Below the pieces are notes generated by a model. It worked only from the letters and a program-made list of their open reading frames with translations. It ran no database searches and had not been told where the DNA came from. From NCBI GenBank assembly GCA_035452965.1, contig DAOTCE010000010.1, forward strand, positions 1 to 64,000: a stretch of 64,000 nucleotides of DNA, given 5' to 3'. How positions within the stretch are numbered: position 1 is the first letter of the stretch; every line of letters starts with the position of its first letter. Both the position numbers and the translations under genes were made by a program. This DNA comes from Candidatus Paceibacterota bacterium. Lineage in GTDB: Bacteria > Verrucomicrobiota > Verrucomicrobiia > Limisphaerales > UBA8199. Below, in pieces: positions 40,154-48,237 of the stretch.

Positions 40154-40948
40154 ATGGCTGAATATAAGGTCAAATTCGAGGTTTTCGAAGGGCCGCTCGA
40201 CTTGCTTCTTTATTTGATAAAGAAGGAGGAGGTGGACATTTACGAGGTGAACCTCACTCGCCTGGCGACCCAGTTTGTCGAGTACATCGAGACGATGCGC
40301 ATGCTGGACCTGGAGATTGCCGGCGAGTTCCTGGTAATGGCGGCCACCCTGATGTACATCAAGAGCCGCGAGCTGCTGCCCGTGGACCAGCAGGCGCAAA
40401 TTGAAGGGGAGGAGGAGGGGGAAGACCCGCGCTGGGAGTTGATCCGGCAATTGGTCGAATACAAGAAATTCAAGGACGCCGCCGCGCAGCTCCAGGTGCT
40501 CGAAGCCCGGCAGGAAGACATCTTCCCGCGCGTCCCCGTCAAATTGGATTTCGAGGCGGGGCCGCCGCCGCGCGCGGAGGCTTCGGTCTTCGACCTGGTC
40601 AACGCCGTCAATGTCATCCTTAAACGCTTCAGCCAGCGCGAAGACCTGCGGGACATCTTCGAGGATAAATGGTCGGTCAGCGAGAAGATCGAGCACCTGA
40701 TGCGGTTGCTGAGTGAGCGGCCGAGCGTAAGGTTCTCGGAGTTGTTTGCAGGCGTGACCAGCCGTTCGGAAGTGGTGGTCACCTTCCTCGCCTTGCTCGA
40801 GTTGATCCGACTCAAGCAGATTACCGCGATTCAGCTCGAGCCGTTCGGCGAGATTGATATCTGCCGGACCCCACCCGCCCCGGGCTCGCCCGCGCCGATC
40901 CCGGGCCCAGCCCCGCATCCGCAACCGGCGGACGCCCCCTCTGCCTAG
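40154..40948 (+). CDS. scpA: Segregation and condensation protein A
   Basis: Kleisin subunit of the SMC-ScpAB condensin, needed for chromosome compaction and segregation. The family start is MAEYKVKFEVFEGPLDLLLY then LIKKEEVDIYEV, and the conserved middle is GEFLVMAATLMYIKSRELLP. The C-terminal winged helix is around RFSELFAGVTSRSEVVVTFL and ALLELIRLKQITAIQLEPFG. The 264-residue length fits. A TTG 9 bases upstream is a less likely start. scpB follows after 10 bases. The Pro-rich tail (PAPGSPAPIPGPAPHPQPAD) is an extension not shared by all members. Confidence 0.96.
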   Translation: MAEYKVKFEVFEGPLDLLLYLIKKEEVDIYEVNLTRLATQFVEYIETMRMLDLEIAGEFLVMAATLMYIKSRELLPVDQQAQIEGEEEGEDPRWELIRQLVEYKKFKDAAAQLQVLEARQEDIFPRVPVKLDFEAGPPPRAEASVFDLVNAVNVILKRFSQREDLRDIFEDKWSVSEKIEHLMRLLSERPSVRFSELFAGVTSRSEVVVTFLALLELIRLKQITAIQLEPFGEIDICRTPPAPGSPAPIPGPAPHPQPADAPSA

Positions 40949-40958
40949 ATTCGCAAGC

Positions 40959-41690
40959 ATGGACCTGAAATTCATTCTGGAAGCGCTCCTGTTCTCCGCG
41001 CAGAAACCGCTGACCCTCAAAGAAGTGCGCGAGGTGCTCACCGCCGCGGTCGAACACGCCGAGGGCGACGAAACCGCCCGGGCCCTCAAGAAGGTCAAGG
41101 ACAGCGATTTGACCCTGGCGCTCGAGCAGTTGGCCGACGACCATGAACAGGCCCGGCGCAGTTACCGGCTCACCTGTGTGGCCGGGGCCTGGCAGTTCGT
41201 CACTCAGCCGGAATATGCTCCCTGGCTCAAAGCGCTGGTCGGCCGCAAAGTCCGTCCGCCCCGCCTTTCCCAGCCGGCGTTGGAGACCCTCGCTATCATT
41301 GCCTACCGCCAGCCGCTCACCCGCGCCGAGATCGAGCAGGTGCGCGGTGTGAATGTGGATGGGGTGATGCAAACCCTTCTCGAGCGCGGACTGGTCGAGC
41401 AGGTGGGGCGCGCCGAGGTGGTGGGCCGGCCGATGACCTACGGCACAACCGGCCTGTTCCTCGAGTACTTCGGCCTGCGCAGTTTGGAGGATTTGCCCGC
41501 TGCGGACGAACTGCGGCGCATGGTAATTGAGAAGCCGCCGGCGCCAGTCACCGCTGACCCCGGTCTAGCCACCGTGCCCCCGGAACAACTGGCTCTGGCG
41601 ACCGAGGAACAGAAGACCGAAGCCCCGGCAGCCGAATCCGCAGGCCCGGCCGAATCGGCAGAGCCGCCGCCGGAAGGCCAGCCAGGCTGA
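40959..41690 (+). CDS. scpB: Segregation and condensation protein B
   Basis: The second non-SMC subunit, a dimer that binds ScpA. MDLKFILEALLFSAQKPLTL opens the first winged helix, and SQPALETLAIIAYRQPLTRA then EIEQVRGVNVDGVMQTLLER forms the conserved second one, ending VGRPMTYGTTGLFLEYFGLR. It has 243 residues, with a disordered Pro/Ala/Glu C-terminal tail (EAPAAESAGPAESAEPPPEG) that is longer than usual. It lies 10 bases after scpA and 22 bases before pheA, so the three genes may form one operon. Confidence 0.96.
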   Translation: MDLKFILEALLFSAQKPLTLKEVREVLTAAVEHAEGDETARALKKVKDSDLTLALEQLADDHEQARRSYRLTCVAGAWQFVTQPEYAPWLKALVGRKVRPPRLSQPALETLAIIAYRQPLTRAEIEQVRGVNVDGVMQTLLERGLVEQVGRAEVVGRPMTYGTTGLFLEYFGLRSLEDLPAADELRRMVIEKPPAPVTADPGLATVPPEQLALATEEQKTEAPAAESAGPAESAEPPPEGQPG

Positions 41691-41712
41691 AACCGATCGG
41701 CCCCTTCCAGCT

Positions 41713-42774
41713 ATGAACATCCCCGAACATCGCAAGGCCATTGACAAGTTTGACGCCCAAATCGTCAAGCTGCTGAATGAGCGAACCAGGCACGTGCTGG
41801 CCATCGGCGAATTCAAACGCAAATCGGGCGAGGAGATCTACGCTCCGCATCGGGAGCGGGCGGTCCTGCAGCGGATCTGCCGCAAGAACCAGGGGCCGCT
41901 GACCAATGAATCCCTGCGAGCGATCTACCGCGAAGTCATGTCCAGCGCCCTGTCGTTGGAGAAATCGCTGACAGTTGCTTACCTGGGGCCGGAAGCCACG
42001 TTTACCCACCAGGCCGCCATTCAACGCTTCGGCGCCAGCCTGCGCTACGCGCCGCAAAAGACGATAACCGACGTCTTCACCGAGGTCAGCAAACGCCGCG
42101 CCGACTACGGCGTAGTCCCGGTGGAGAATACCACTGAGGGTGCCGTGACACACACGCTGGACATGTTCGTGGACAGCGACCTGAAGATCGTCGCGCAGAT
42201 CGTCCTGCCGGTGCAGCACTGCCTGCTGGCCAACTGCCCGCGCTCGCAGATCCGGAAGCTCTACGCCCATCCGCAATCGCTCGGCCAGTGCCGCGCCTGG
42301 GTGCAGGCCAACTTGCCGCGCGTCGAGATCGTCGAGAGCTCCTCCAACGCTCGCTCCGCCGAGCTGGCCGCGAAGGAGAAACACACGGCTGCCATTGCCG
42401 GGCTCCTGGCCGCCGAATGGTACGACGTGGACGTGCTGGACCACGACATCCAGGACAACGTTGCCAACGCCACCCGGTTTCTCGTGTTGGGCCGCCAATG
42501 CGCCCCCGCCACCGGCAAAGACCGCACCAGCCTGATGTTCAGCCTGGTGGACCGGGTGGGCGCGCTCTACAGCGCCCTGGTGGCCTTTCGCCGCTACCGG
42601 GTCAACATGACCAAGATCGAATCCCGGCCCAGCAAACGCAAGGCTTGGGAATACATCTTCTTCGTGGATTGCGAGGGACACATGGAGGACCGCCGGCTGG
42701 CCAAGGCCATCGCGCTCCTCGGCGAGCACTGCAGCTACGTCAAAGTCCTTGGCTCCTTCCCGGATTCGGAGTGA
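41713..42774 (+). CDS. pheA: Bifunctional chorismate mutase / prephenate dehydratase (P-protein)
   Basis: Makes phenylpyruvate from chorismate for phenylalanine synthesis. Residues 1-85 form an AroQ-type mutase (IVKLLNERTRHVLAIGEFKR, APHRERAVLQRICRKNQGPL). The dehydratase follows (VAYLGPEATFTHQAAIQRFG, YGVVPVENTTEGAVTHTLDM, QDNVANATRFLVLG). The C-terminal ACT domain has GALYSALVAFRRYRVNMTKI and the ESRPSKRKAWEYIFFVDCEG feedback site for phenylalanine. The 353-residue length is usual. Confidence 0.97.
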   Translation: MNIPEHRKAIDKFDAQIVKLLNERTRHVLAIGEFKRKSGEEIYAPHRERAVLQRICRKNQGPLTNESLRAIYREVMSSALSLEKSLTVAYLGPEATFTHQAAIQRFGASLRYAPQKTITDVFTEVSKRRADYGVVPVENTTEGAVTHTLDMFVDSDLKIVAQIVLPVQHCLLANCPRSQIRKLYAHPQSLGQCRAWVQANLPRVEIVESSSNARSAELAAKEKHTAAIAGLLAAEWYDVDVLDHDIQDNVANATRFLVLGRQCAPATGKDRTSLMFSLVDRVGALYSALVAFRRYRVNMTKIESRPSKRKAWEYIFFVDCEGHMEDRRLAKAIALLGEHCSYVKVLGSFPDSE

Positions 42775-42826
42775 GCGTGGTTCATTCCTGATTGATACCC
42801 GGCTTCGTTGCGGGCATGCTCGGCGC

Positions 42827-43798
42827 GTGAATCACCTGGCTCAAGCCCGGAAAGTGTTCGATATCGAACTGGCGGCGCTCCGAGCCGTCCGCGCGCGGCT
42901 CGACGACGCGTTTACCGCAGCGGTCGAGCTGGTGGTCGAAACCTTGCGCCGGCACGGCAAGGTCGTCGTCGTCGGCATCGGCAAATCCGGTCATGTGGGG
43001 CAGAAGATTTCCGCCACCCTCACCAGCACCGGGTCCACCAGCGTCGTGTTGAACAGCGTAGATGCGCTGCATGGCGACCTGGGCATCGTCAACGACGGCG
43101 ACGCGATTCTGGCGCTAAGTTACTCCGGCGAATCGGAGGAGTTGTTGAACCTGCTGCCCGCGCTCAAGCGGTTCCTGGTGAAAATTATAGTGGTGACCGG
43201 CGCGCCGAAGTCGTCGCTGGCTCGCCATGGCGACCTGGTGTTGAATGTGCGCGTGCCCCGGGAAGCCTGCCCCTTCAATCTCGCGCCCACCGCCAGCACG
43301 ACCGCGATGCTGGCCATGGGCGATGCGCTCGCGATGGCGGTGCTGCAGGCGCGCGGTTTCAAGCGGCAGGACTTCGCCAAGTTCCACCCCGGAGGCGCTA
43401 TTGGCCGCGCAATGCTGTCACGAGTGGCCGACATTATGCGGAGCGGCCCGCGCAATGCCGTCGCCGCAGAAGGACTGACCGTCAAAGAAGCGTTGTTGGT
43501 CATGACCCGGGCGAAGTCTGGCAGCCTGAGCGTGGTCAATGAACAAGGCAAACTGGTGGGAGTGTTCACCGATGGCGATTTCCGCCGGCATATGGCCAAT
43601 AATGAAGACCTGCTGGCGCAGCCGCTAAAGAGCGTCATGACCCGCAACCCGGTTTGCATCCGGGAGGACGCCCTGGCGGTGGAAGCCCTGAAAGTCTTCC
43701 ACGAGCGTAACATAGACGATTTGATTGTGGTGACCGCGAAGCGCGAGCCGGTTGGCCTGGTGGATTCCCAGGACCTGCCGAAATTCAAGCTGATGTAG
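42827..43798 (+). CDS. kdsD: D-arabinose 5-phosphate isomerase (KdsD/KpsF)
   Basis: Converts ribulose 5-phosphate to arabinose 5-phosphate, the first step toward Kdo for lipopolysaccharide. A GTG at 42827 gives the family start (NHLAQARKVFDIELAALRAV) and 323 residues; an upstream ATG would add a poor extension. The SIS domain includes VVVVGIGKSGHVGQKISATL, STGSTSVVLNSVDALHGDLG and ALSYSGESEELLNLLPALKR. Two CBS domains follow (DIMRSGPRNAVAAEGLTVKE; SVMTRNPVCIREDALAVEAL). Implies an outer membrane with Kdo-type lipopolysaccharide. Confidence 0.95.
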   Translation: MNHLAQARKVFDIELAALRAVRARLDDAFTAAVELVVETLRRHGKVVVVGIGKSGHVGQKISATLTSTGSTSVVLNSVDALHGDLGIVNDGDAILALSYSGESEELLNLLPALKRFLVKIIVVTGAPKSSLARHGDLVLNVRVPREACPFNLAPTASTTAMLAMGDALAMAVLQARGFKRQDFAKFHPGGAIGRAMLSRVADIMRSGPRNAVAAEGLTVKEALLVMTRAKSGSLSVVNEQGKLVGVFTDGDFRRHMANNEDLLAQPLKSVMTRNPVCIREDALAVEALKVFHERNIDDLIVVTAKREPVGLVDSQDLPKFKLM

Positions 43799-43841
43799 GC
43801 CGGCCGAGCTGCCCGGCTGGCAATGGAATGAGACACTCTTT

Positions 43842-44612
43842 ATGCAAGACACAATACTACTCGCCGTCGCCGCGAGTTTGCTGGCGATGACTGCCCAGAC
43901 CCCGGCCCAACCCATGATGGCTGCGGCCCGCCCGCCGGCCCAAACGGCCAGGCAGTTTCGTTTCCACAAGACGCTGGACGTGAAGGTGGACTACCTGCTG
44001 TTCCTGCCCAAAGGCTACGACGCCAAGGCGGAGAAGCGTTACCCGCTGATCTACTTCCTGCATGGCGCGGGCGAGCGTGGCACCAACATCTGGAAGGTCG
44101 CCACGCACGGGCCGGGGAAGTACGCCGCCGCGCACCCGGATTTCCCCTTTCTCATCGTTTCCCCGCAGTGCCCGGCAAACCAGGTTTGGTCCAAGGACGT
44201 GCTGCTGGGGTTGCTGGACGAAATCACAGGCAAGTACTCTGTGGATACAAGCCGGATCTATCTGACCGGCCTGAGCATGGGCGGCTACGGCACGTGGGAC
44301 TTGGGCCTCACCCACCCGGACAAGTTTGCGGCCATCGTGCCGATATGCGGCGGCGGCCAGATGATCGCCGTTATCCTGTCCGGCCGCGACAAAGGGCCGG
44401 TCTTCAAGACCCTCGGCGTGTGGGCCTTTCACGGCGGCAAAGATGCGGTTGTGCCGCTCGAAGAATCACAGCGCATGGTGGACGCACTGAAGAAGGCAGG
44501 CGTGCAGGACGTGAAATTTACCGTCTATCCGGAGGCCGGACACAATTCTTGGACCGAGACTTACGACAAACCGGAGCTGTACGACTGGCTGCTCCAACAC
44601 CAGCGGCAGTAG
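43842..44612 (+). CDS. Secreted alpha/beta hydrolase (dienelactone/phospholipase-esterase-like)
   Basis: A 256-residue protein with an N-terminal signal (MQDTILLAVAASLLAMTAQT). The hydrolase core reads YPLIYFLHGAGERGTN (oxyanion region), the nucleophile elbow GLSMGGYGTWD (Ser145), the acid in FHGGKDAVVP (Asp201), and His234 in PEAGHNSWTE, so the catalytic triad is complete. This type acts on esters such as sugar or phenolic esters; here the substrate is unknown. It is convergent with trpS, 21 bases apart, and follows kdsD on the same strand. Confidence 0.9.
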   Translation: MQDTILLAVAASLLAMTAQTPAQPMMAAARPPAQTARQFRFHKTLDVKVDYLLFLPKGYDAKAEKRYPLIYFLHGAGERGTNIWKVATHGPGKYAAAHPDFPFLIVSPQCPANQVWSKDVLLGLLDEITGKYSVDTSRIYLTGLSMGGYGTWDLGLTHPDKFAAIVPICGGGQMIAVILSGRDKGPVFKTLGVWAFHGGKDAVVPLEESQRMVDALKKAGVQDVKFTVYPEAGHNSWTETYDKPELYDWLLQHQRQ

Positions 44613-44633
44613 GAACGGAAGGCAGCGCGAGAC

Positions 44634-45599
44634 CTACTTGAGCCCGCTGGCGACCTTCGCCCGCTCCAACACCTTCTGCGCCACGGCGCGCGCCCGGACC
44701 GCCCCGTCCGCCAGAACTTGGTGGACATAATCAAGGTTTGCCGCCAGTTCGGCGCGTTTGGCGCGGGGCGCGGCGAAGTGGTTCCAATAGTGGTCGAATA
44801 GCGCCTTCTTCAGGTCGCCATAGCCCAACCCGCCGGTGCGCAGGCGGTCCTCATAATCCTGAGCTGCTTCCGGCGGGGCAACAAGCTTCAGTATCTGGAT
44901 GGCCAGATTCTGGTCGGCATCGGGTTTGGGCTCCTGGGGCGTGCGGCTGTCCATCTTGATGCTCATCACCTTTTTGCGGAGCGCCTTCTCGTCGCCGAAG
45001 ATGTCTATGGTGTTGCCGTAGCTCTTGCTCATCTTCTCGCCGTCGAGGCCGGGCACCTTCGCGGTGGCCGCGCGGATTTGCGGCTCGGGAATCACAAACG
45101 TCTCGCCGTATTGCTCGTTGAACTTGATGGCGATGTCGCGCGTGACTTCCACGTGCTGTTTCTGGTCCTGTCCCACTGGCACCACATTCGAGTCATACAT
45201 CAGGATGTCCGCCGCCATTAGCACCGGGTAGGCGAACAGGCCAAAGTTGAACGAGATGCCCTTGGCCACCTTGTCCTTGTAGGAATGGCAGCGCTCCAGC
45301 AAGCCCATCGGCGTCACCGTCCCCAGGATCCAGGTCAACTCCGGCACTTCCGGCACATCCGACTGGCGGAAGAACACCGTTCGCTTCGGGTCCAGGCCGC
45401 AGGCGAGAAAGTCCAGCGCCACATCCAGCGTGTTGCGGCGCCGCTCCGCCGGGTCCACCAGCGAGGTCATTGAGTGGAAATCGGCGATGAAGTAGAACGC
45501 CTGGCCCTTCTCCTGAAGTTCGATGGCGGGCTTCATCATCCCGAAGTAATTCCCGAGATGCAACGTGCCTGAAGGCTGTATGCCCGATAAAATGCGCAT
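44634..45599 (-). CDS. trpS: Tryptophanyl-tRNA synthetase
   Basis: Charges tRNA-Trp. It has 321 residues. The class I HIGH motif is in SGIQPSGTLHLGNYFGMMKP, and KMSKS is in LDGEKMSKSYGNTIDIFGD. The substrate region includes YDSNVVPVGQDQKQHVEVTR. The start ATG 45599 is the usual MRILSGIQPSG. It is a single gene and lies upstream of the palindromic dispersed repeat copy 3. Confidence 0.97.
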   Translation of the reverse strand: MRILSGIQPSGTLHLGNYFGMMKPAIELQEKGQAFYFIADFHSMTSLVDPAERRRNTLDVALDFLACGLDPKRTVFFRQSDVPEVPELTWILGTVTPMGLLERCHSYKDKVAKGISFNFGLFAYPVLMAADILMYDSNVVPVGQDQKQHVEVTRDIAIKFNEQYGETFVIPEPQIRAATAKVPGLDGEKMSKSYGNTIDIFGDEKALRKKVMSIKMDSRTPQEPKPDADQNLAIQILKLVAPPEAAQDYEDRLRTGGLGYGDLKKALFDHYWNHFAAPRAKRAELAANLDYVHQVLADGAVRARAVAQKVLERAKVASGLK

Positions 45600-46114
45600 C
45601 CGGCGAGCTTAAGCCAGAATTCGAAGCGCAGGAAAGCAGGAAAACGGGTTCATTGGCAATCCCTCCGTCTGGCAGGGCGCTTTCGCTGCTATTTTGGTCC
45701 CACGCCATTGTTGGCTTGCGGCTGGCTGGATGATGGCTTGTTAGTGCGGTCGGGCTACGGTGTGTATCCCATGGGGAGCGCTCCCCATGGGATACACACC
45801 GTAGCACCACCATGCCGTCACCATAACCCCAAGCGAAAGGTGCCGAAGTCAGCGGGGACTGGGGAAGGCAGGTGAGCAACATCACTGTCCAAAAACTGGA
45901 CAGTGCATGGGATAGATTGCGGGGGCCCGTCCGGTTCTGTGCGGGTCAAAACCGTCGCAGGCACTTACCGGAAATCCGTAATGAACCGGAAAACGGGGCG
46001 CAAAAACGGTTAACCCCGGACCGTGAACCGGGTAATTTGGCGGGGCATTGCTGTCAACGGATAGTCGAGCTTCATGCACCCCAGGCTGGGGGGCACCAGC
46101 CTATCAGCGGCACG
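45600..46114. other. Intergenic region, mostly dispersed element copy 3
   Basis: 515 bases between the divergent trpS and asd genes (the asd promoter is listed separately). Most is the dispersed element at 45754-45995. The remainder near 46080-46110 is GC-rich. No gene is supported. Confidence 0.5.
45754..45995. repeat. Dispersed repeat, copy 3 (perfect 52-bp palindrome plus about 190 bp)
   Basis: 45754-45805 is a perfect inverted repeat of 52 bases with centre agcgct. The following sequence aligns with copy 2 at 39490-39750. An inner inverted repeat at 45883-45905 (cactgtcc, 7-base loop, ggacagtg) resembles actgtcc...gacagt near copy 1. Confidence 0.88.
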
Positions 46115-46144
46115 TTGACACAACTCCGGGTGCGCCGGTATATT
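46115..46144 (+). promoter_or_regulatory. Sigma-70-type promoter for asd
   Basis: TTGACA at 46115-46120 and TATATT at 46139-46144, spacer 18 bases. The start codon follows 12 bases after the -10 box, so the predicted transcript has almost no leader. Confidence 0.75.
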
Positions 46145-46156
46145 CTGGCCCTTTAT

Positions 46157-47161
46157 ATGAACCGGAATCCGCATGTGGCTGTGGTTGGCGCGACGGGCGC
46201 TGTCGGCCTTGAGATGATCAAGACGCTGGAAAAGCGTGACTTTCCGCTAGGTAAGCTGACGTTGCTAGCGTCTACCCGCTCGGTGGGCAGGAAGCTCACT
46301 TACCGCGGCCAGGAGATCACGGTCAAGGAGCTGAAGAAGGATTCGTTCGGCGGCATTGACATCGCGCTGTTCAGCGCGGGCGGCGGCATTTCGAGGGAAT
46401 ACGCGCCCGTTGCCGCCCAGGCCGGCTGCGTGGTCGTTGACAACTCCAGCGCCTTCCGCATGGACGACAGCGTCCCGCTGGTGATTCCCGAGATCAACGC
46501 CGCCGACGTGAGGTTGCACAAGGGCATCATCGCCAACCCGAATTGCACCACCGCCATCGCGCTTATGGCGCTGTATCCGCTGCACGCGGCGTTTGGCTGC
46601 AAGCGCATCTTTGCTTCCAGCTACCAGGCGGTGTCCGGCACAGGCGCCAAAGCCATCGTCGAGTTGGAGCGCCAGGTGGACCAGATCGTGAAGCGGCAGC
46701 CTGTGACGCGCGAAGTGTATCCACACCAGATCGCTTTCAACGTGCTGCCGCACGTGGACTCGTTCCTGCCGAGCGGCTACACCAGGGAAGAGATGAAGAT
46801 GGAGAACGAGAGCCGCAAGATCATGCATCATCCGACTTTCAAGGCGAGCGTGACTTGCGTGCGTGTGCCGGTCTATCGGGCACACTCGATCGCCGTCAGC
46901 GCCGAGTTCGAGAAGGCGGTGACGGTCGAGGCGGCGCTGGCTGTGCTCCGGAAGGCGCCAGGGCTGGATGTGGTTGACAACCCCGCCCAGTGCGAATACC
47001 CGCTGCCGCTCTACCAGTCGGACAAATACAACTGCGCCGTCGGCCGCCTCCGCCAGGACTGCGCGCTGGACAACGGGTTGTGCTTTTGGGTGGCGGGCGA
47101 CCAGCTCCTCAAAGGCGCCGCGCTCAATGCCGTCCAGATCGCCGAAGAGCTGATGAAGTAG
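46157..47161 (+). CDS. asd: Aspartate-semialdehyde dehydrogenase
   Basis: Reduces aspartyl phosphate to the semialdehyde shared by lysine/diaminopimelate, threonine and methionine synthesis. It has 334 residues. The Rossmann start is HVAVVGATGAVGLEMIKTLE, followed by FSAGGGISREYAPVAAQAGC. The catalytic Cys is in IANPNCTTAIALMALYPL, with SYQAVSGTGAKAIVELERQV and the catalytic His region CVRVPVYRAHSIAVSAEFEK. ATG 46157 is chosen because the family begins here and a strong promoter ends 12 bases upstream. The mRNA is thus nearly leaderless. Confidence 0.96.
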   Translation: MNRNPHVAVVGATGAVGLEMIKTLEKRDFPLGKLTLLASTRSVGRKLTYRGQEITVKELKKDSFGGIDIALFSAGGGISREYAPVAAQAGCVVVDNSSAFRMDDSVPLVIPEINAADVRLHKGIIANPNCTTAIALMALYPLHAAFGCKRIFASSYQAVSGTGAKAIVELERQVDQIVKRQPVTREVYPHQIAFNVLPHVDSFLPSGYTREEMKMENESRKIMHHPTFKASVTCVRVPVYRAHSIAVSAEFEKAVTVEAALAVLRKAPGLDVVDNPAQCEYPLPLYQSDKYNCAVGRLRQDCALDNGLCFWVAGDQLLKGAALNAVQIAEELMK

Positions 47162-47162
47162 C

Positions 47163-47588
47163 TCAGGGTTTCCCGGGTTCCTTGGTGTAGGCGTTGACGG
47201 TCTTGATCCGCGCCTCCTTGGCGACGTCCATCACCTTAACGATCTGGCCGAAAGGGGCCATCTTGTCCGCGCTGAGCGCCAGCTTCAAGTCGGGCGTCCG
47301 GGCGACATCGGCCAGCAGTTTCTCCTTCAGGCGTTCGATGGTCACCGGCGTATTATCCGTGTCGTAGCGGAGGTTGCCTTTGGGGTCAATACTGACAAGT
47401 TTGGGCGGGGACTCGCTGGCGCCGGACTTCTGGGCCTGGGCGGATTCGGGCAGCGCAAGCTTGAGGGCGGGCTGCTGCTTGAAGGTGGTCGTGACCATCA
47501 GGAAGATCAGCAGGACGATCAGGATATCAATCAAGGCGACGATAATGACCGCGGGAGGCTGGCGGCGCTGGCGTTTGTAGAACTGCAT
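47163..47588 (-). CDS. exbD: ExbD/TolR-type biopolymer transport protein
   Basis: A 141-residue protein with one N-terminal helix (VIIVALIDILIVLLIFLMVT). The conserved Asp in ALIDILIVLL sits at the helix and fits the proton path. The periplasmic part ends with KLALSADKMAPFGQIVKVMD and EARIKTVNAYTKEPG, as in the family. It is downstream of the exbB and tonB genes on the same strand and belongs to their operon. The system energises outer-membrane TonB-dependent transport or Tol functions. Confidence 0.9.
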   Translation of the reverse strand: MQFYKRQRRQPPAVIIVALIDILIVLLIFLMVTTTFKQQPALKLALPESAQAQKSGASESPPKLVSIDPKGNLRYDTDNTPVTIERLKEKLLADVARTPDLKLALSADKMAPFGQIVKVMDVAKEARIKTVNAYTKEPGKP

Positions 47589-47620
47589 GACCCTGTTTCG
47601 TGTTGTGTATTTGCGAACCT

Positions 47621-48232
47621 TCAGGCCTTGGTCTTCTGCCCCTGGATCTCCTCGCGGTACTGGCGGCGGAGGAACTCAGCGCACAGCGACTCCATCTCGA
47701 TGGCCAGCGATTCAACCTTCTTGCTGTAGTAACTCCAAAAGACGAGCGAAGGGATGGCAATGAGCAGTCCGAAGAGGGTGGCGCGGAGGATGAGGGAGAT
47801 GCCTTTGGCCAGTTCGGCGGGATCAATCTGGCCGGCCTGGCCGACGTTGCCGAAGGCGGTCATCATGCCGAGGATGGTGCCGACCAACCCGAGCAGCGGG
47901 GCAATGCCGACGATGATTTCGAGCACGACCAGGCCGCGTTCGAGGCGGGCGACCTCGTGCCGGGCGCGGCTCTGCAGGGCATCAACGGTTTCCACCTTGG
48001 GCCAGTCCAGGTGGTCGGAGGCGGTCAACAGCAATTGGCTGATGGGGGATTTGTGCTGCTGGCAGACGCGGCGGAGGCTGGGGACGTCTTCGGGCGATCG
48101 GCAGGCTTCGACCGCGGCTTCCACGGCCGACGGCACGACGCGCCGCCAGCGCAGGGCGATGCCGCGCTCGACGATGAAGGTCAAACCCACCACCGAGGTC
48201 ACAAAGAGCAACACGTAAACGACTGGTTCCAT
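47621..48232 (-). CDS. exbB: ExbB/TolQ/MotA-type proton channel protein
   Basis: A 203-residue protein; ATG 48232 starts MEPVVYVLLFVTSVVGLTFI. A TTG at 48241 would overlap the tonB stop and is less likely. The conserved core is GLVVLEIIVGIAPLLGLVGT then ILGMMTAFGNVGQ, and the third helix includes GISLILRATLFGLLIAIPSL. These hold the MotA/TolQ/ExbB pattern for the stator channel. It is 32 bases upstream of exbD and immediately downstream of tonB on the minus strand. Confidence 0.92.
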   Translation of the reverse strand: MEPVVYVLLFVTSVVGLTFIVERGIALRWRRVVPSAVEAAVEACRSPEDVPSLRRVCQQHKSPISQLLLTASDHLDWPKVETVDALQSRARHEVARLERGLVVLEIIVGIAPLLGLVGTILGMMTAFGNVGQAGQIDPAELAKGISLILRATLFGLLIAIPSLVFWSYYSKKVESLAIEMESLCAEFLRRQYREEIQGQKTKA

Positions 48233-48237
48233 AGGGA

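Noticed and set aside
39848..41098. Minus-strand open frame of 416 codons opposite scpA
   Set aside because: Low-complexity; scpA on the plus strand is certain.
41548..42729. Minus-strand open frame of 393 codons opposite pheA
   Set aside because: The plus strand is a complete P-protein; antisense shadow.
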